NCBI RefSeq assembly: GCF_000499845.2
Contig: NC_023751.2
Coordinates: forward strand, 37,189,309 to 37,253,308
Source: Phaseolus vulgaris
Taxonomy: Eukaryota; Streptophyta; Magnoliopsida; Fabales; Fabaceae
Length of the DNA: 64,000 nt
Reading direction: 5' to 3'
Shown here: piece after piece, positions 60,311 to 64,000 of the stretch
Position numbering within the stretch: position 1 is the stretch's first letter
How the letters are laid out: each line of letters opens with the position of its first letter
The notes under the pieces: model-generated
Databases searched by the model: none
What the model was told of the DNA's origin: nothing
Seen by the model: only the letters and a program-made list of their open reading frames with translations
Translations under genes and position numbers: made by a program

Positions 60311-61514
60311 CTTTGTAGTGTTCTAACTGGATAGATGTAGTTATTTTATTATTTATAATTTTTATTATTTTATATAGCATCCATTTTTCATTGATTATTT
60401 ACTATTTGTTATTTAGTATTTAGTATTTGTGATTTACTATTTATTATAAAAACATATTGTGAAAAAGAAAACAATAGTAATGAACCACATACTGGTCATG
60501 TTTTCAAAGAGATAGATTATTTTAATTTTAATTATTATATTTTTTTGATATCATATATTGTACTATTAATCTTATATTTATTTTAAAATATTTTCAATCT
60601 AGTTTAAAATTAAGTAAAAATAATATATACTTAAGCAGATATATATTAATTAGTGTATTGATTTAAATAATATTTAAAAATAAGATTATTCAAAATAATA
60701 ATAAAAATAAAATAAAACTATCGTCATTTTTGAAATATAATATCAAATTGATAAAATACATATTATTAATAATACAATAGTTAAAATAATATAAAAAATA
60801 ATGAAAGAAAAGAAATCAAAATAAATAAATAAATAACTTACCTCATTTAAAGAGAGTCACAATGAAATCGAATATATATTTGAAAGATAAAAAATAATAA
60901 ATATAAAAAAAAAGTTTGAAGTTAGAAAATAAAGTTTTAAAAAACGTTATTCTAAGTAGTGTCCCCAAAATCATGGTTTTGAAAATTGGGTCCAATTACT
61001 TTACAAAACTATTTTTTTAAAACCCGTAAAAACTAATAAAAAATGGGGTCCAATTGGTGAAAACCAATGCATTGAACTTGATCAAATTGATTATTTATTT
61101 ATTTTTCATATTTTTTAAAATATAATTTAAAAAATTGAAATAAATAAATTTTATATTTACTAATATTTAAAAATAATATATATTATGTTATCATTTTCTA
61201 TAAATATCAGTTTATGTTTTTATTTCTTACTTTAATATAATTATATAGTATATTAAGTTTTTATTTTGTACGCAAATTTGTTTTTGCTAAAGTACGTTAT
61301 TATTATTAATTAATATAATTATTATGATATATTTAATTATACTTTCGTATTTATTTCGTACTATAAAATAAAAACTAATTATATTTTTTAGTAGTATAAA
61401 ATGATGATATTGTATTTATTTAATATATATATATATTAGTTAGTTATTATTTATTAAGATTAATTCAATCGAAATTCAATCAAAATTGAATTATTGAACC
61501 TTGAATCAGGTGCT
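60311..61514. other. AT-rich spacer, no gene seen
   Basis: No coding-like frame. A short island near 60955-61070 has two copies of gggtccaatt (gttttgaaaattgggtcc and aaaatggggtccaattgg) but no recognisable element. Confidence 0.45.
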
Positions 61515-61523
61515 CTGCTTCAA

Positions 61524-63475
61524 GGCTCAATTCCCTATCTGACACCATTTACATTTTTATTTCCCTATCTAGTACCCTTTTGTTTTTATTTCCCTATCTA
61601 GCACCCTTTTGTTTTTATTTTCCTATCTAGCACTCTTTTATTTTTTATTTCCCTATCTAGCACCATTTTAAAAATAAATATAAATAATAAATTATTATTT
61701 TTTTAATAATTTTAATTTTGAATGCATTAAAAAATAAATATTTTTAATGTTTAAAATAATTAGAAATATAATTAATGAATAAATAAATAAGTTTTTACAA
61801 AATAAAAATAAAAAAGTAATAAATTAAAAATGTTTACTTTAAATTTTTTTTTTTTTAAAAATGAAGAAAATAAAAAATTAAACTCTACAACAACATAAAA
61901 GTTGAATCTATAAACATAAATTAGTATTTATTTTTATTATTATTGATGATGTAATCATGTTAATTTCAAAGTAAAAAATACAGGACATATTTATAAAAAA
62001 AACCAATGTCAATTAGTATTAATTAATAGTGAACACATAAATAATATTGAAGTGTTTACCTAAATGCAAAATTTTAAAAAAAACTAATACAAATGTTACG
62101 CTTAATGCTTAAAAATGAGAAGAAAAAAATGCAAAAATAAATAAGTCTATAAAATAAAAACAACAACAATAAAATAAAAACAAAAACCATAAATAAATAA
62201 ATAAAGATTGCAGAAAAAATAATAATAACTAAAAACATAAAAGGTATAAAATAAAGAAAAAACAAAATAAGATAAAGATAAAAGATATAAAAAAAATCAA
62301 ATAAATCAAAACAAGATAAATATAAGAGATATAAGACGATACTAAATAAGTATATGTTGATCATAAAAAGGAAAATAAATCAGAGATGATCATTCATTTA
62401 ATATGTTTTTAGTTATTATTATTTTTTCTGGCATTCTTTATTTATTTCTATTTATGTTTTTATTCATTAATTATATTTCTAACTATTTTAAATACTAAAA
62501 ATATATTTTTTTAATGCATTCAAAATTAAAATTATAAAAAAAATTACTGGATTGTGCAATTCTTGTCATTAATTATGTTTCATTTTGCACAAACTATTTA
62601 ATGAAAATATCAAATGAATTATCATCTTTTATTTATTTTCCTTTTTATGATCAACATATACTTATTTAATATCGCCTTATATCTCTTATCTTTATCTTGT
62701 TTGAATTTTTTTTATATCTTTTATTTTTATCTTATTTTGTTTTGCCTTTATTTTATATCTTTTATGTTTTTAGTTGTTTTTTTTTCTGTCATTCTTTATT
62801 TATATCTATTTTTTGTTTTTATTTTATTGTTGCTGTTTTTATTTTCTATACTTATTTTTTTGGTCTCATTTTTAAGCATTAAGTGTAACATTTGTATTAG
62901 TTTTTTTTAGAATTTTGCATTTAGGTAAACACTTCAATATTATTTATGTGTCCACTATTAATTAATACTAATTGACTTTGGTTTTTTTTATAAATATGTC
63001 CTGTATTTTTTACTTGAAATTAACATGATTACATCATCAATAATAATAAAAATAAATACTAATTTATGTTTATAGATTCAACTTTTATGTTGTTGTAGAG
63101 TTTAATTTTTTATTTTCTTCATTTAAAAAAAAATAATTTTAAAGTAAACATTTTTAATTTATTACTTTTTTATTTTTATTTTGTAAAAACTCATTTATTT
63201 ATTCATTAATTATATTTCTAATTATTTTAAACATTAAAAATATTTATTTTTTAATGCATTCAAAATTAAAATTATTAAAAAAATAATAATTTATTATTTA
63301 TTTATTTATTTTTAAAATGGTGCTAGATAGGGAAATAAAAAATAAAAGAGTGCTAGATAGGGAAATAAAAACAAAAGGGTGCTAGATAGGGAAATAAAGT
63401 CATAAGGGTACTAGATAGGGAAATAAAGATGTAAATGGTGCTAGATAGGGAATTGAAGCAATAGGGAATTGAGCC
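61524..63475. mobile_element. Long-inverted-repeat element (Mutator-type) with 9-bp target duplication
   Basis: A 1952-bp element whose arms, about 61524-62403 and 62605-63475, are inverted copies of each other, around a roughly 200-bp AT-rich centre. It begins ggctcaattccctat, ends with the exact complement, and is flanked by the 9-base duplication ctgcttcaa (61515-61523 and 63476-63484). The outer 150 bases of each arm hold several tandem units containing tttccctatctagcaccctt. Two hydrophobic frames of 96-98 codons (62074-62364 minus and 62614-62910 plus) are mirror images created by the arms, not genes. It is non-autonomous. The Mutator call rests on the duplication size and arm type. Confidence 0.85.
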
Positions 63476-63865
63476 CTGCTTCAATGATTGGCCCAATTTT
63501 AAAATTATTACAAAAAAATGTCAGAAGTTATTTAAAAAGTTGTTTACCAAATACAATTTATTAAAGTAAACAAGTATTCTCAACAAGGAAAAAAAAGTTA
63601 AAACTAACAAAAAAATCGTGCAAACATAACTCAATTTGAAATATTTAAGATAAAAATAATTTATAATTTTTTTCATAAATATCTTTTTTATTTTGTTTTT
63701 ATAAAAATTCTAAACATTATTATGTAATAAAAAATATTATTAACTTTTTATTTATTTAAAAAAGTTTAAATGAGTTAGTTAAATTCCATATATAACATAT
63801 ATATTCATTAAAAAAATATTTAAAGATAGTTAAAAACAAGCTACTAACAAGGGTTGATATTAATA

Positions 63866-64000
63866 CACTAAAAAAAATTATTAAATAGAAATTAATTTTA
63901 AAGACAAAAATAATTAGTTGTTATAGTGACTAAATTAAGTTGTTATAGTGACTAAATTATAAACTGCTAAAAATATTTTGGTTTTTAAATTAATTTATAT
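63866..64000. mobile_element. CACTA-like MITE, cut by the window end
   Basis: Begins cactaaaaaaaattattaaa, giving the CACTA terminus intact, and continues with the family core attagttgttatagtgacta. A 21-base segment of that core is duplicated in tandem at about 63915-63957. The right end lies beyond the window. Confidence 0.55.

Noticed and set aside
62074..62910. Two hydrophobic 96-98 codon frames resembling membrane proteins
   Set aside because: They are mirror images in the arms of an inverted-repeat element. T-rich sequence gives false Phe/Leu/Ile-rich frames.
1..64000. tRNA, rRNA or other RNA genes
   Set aside because: No cloverleaf or rRNA-like sequence was recognised by eye. A tRNA scan was not possible here.

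Overview
The window is nuclear DNA of a flowering plant. The evidence is intron-rich genes with GT-AG splicing, AT-rich spacers, plant-specific gene families and a dense layer of plant transposable elements. Several repeats resemble ones common in legumes of the bean/soybean group, so I infer a legume, but nothing in the window proves it.

Four host protein genes can be assembled exon by exon. (1) A group VII ERF transcription factor (10245-11734, + strand, 2 exons, 241 aa) carries the MCGGAI oxygen-sensing N-degron. (2) A PX-PH phospholipase D of the zeta type (24238-34936, +, 20 exons, 1122 aa) keeps both HKD motifs. (3) A GGCT/AIG2-like fold protein (38558-41286, +, 8 exons, about 289 aa). 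(4) A class 3 lipase of the plant DAG-lipase-like type (42531-47192, - strand, 7 exons, 641 aa) has a GHSLGG nucleophile elbow and one GC-AG intron. Genes 3 and 4 converge, with about 1.2 kb between their stop codons. The four genes belong to unrelated pathways (hypoxia signalling, membrane lipid signalling, a possible gamma-glutamyl cyclotransferase role, acylglycerol hydrolysis). They form a normal plant gene neighbourhood, not a cluster.

The rest is repeat sequence. 0-6 kb: a dead L1-type LINE on the minus strand, interrupted by an LTR-like block. 6-9 kb: MITEs. 14-21 kb: gypsy LTR remnants, a Mutator-type foldback element with palindrome arrays inserted in a tandem repeat, a 5'-truncated LINE with a perfect 16-bp target duplication, and a solo LTR nested in a second foldback element. 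36-37.4 kb: a gypsy LTR remnant and an internally deleted Copia element. 49.8-57.5 kb: a complete, young Ty3/gypsy element with 1.4-kb LTRs, a 5-bp target duplication and one open gag-pol frame of 1486 codons. 57.5-64 kb: very AT-rich, with a 1952-bp element whose inverted arms are about 870 bp and which has a 9-bp target duplication.

I found no clearly undescribed biological system. The best leads are the young Ty3/gypsy element whose protease reads D-F-G instead of D-S/T-G, the two Mutator-type palindromic elements with exact target duplications, the GC-AG intron, and two short stop-free introns whose retention would keep the frame. Splice sites and domains were read by eye. No alignment or database search was run.
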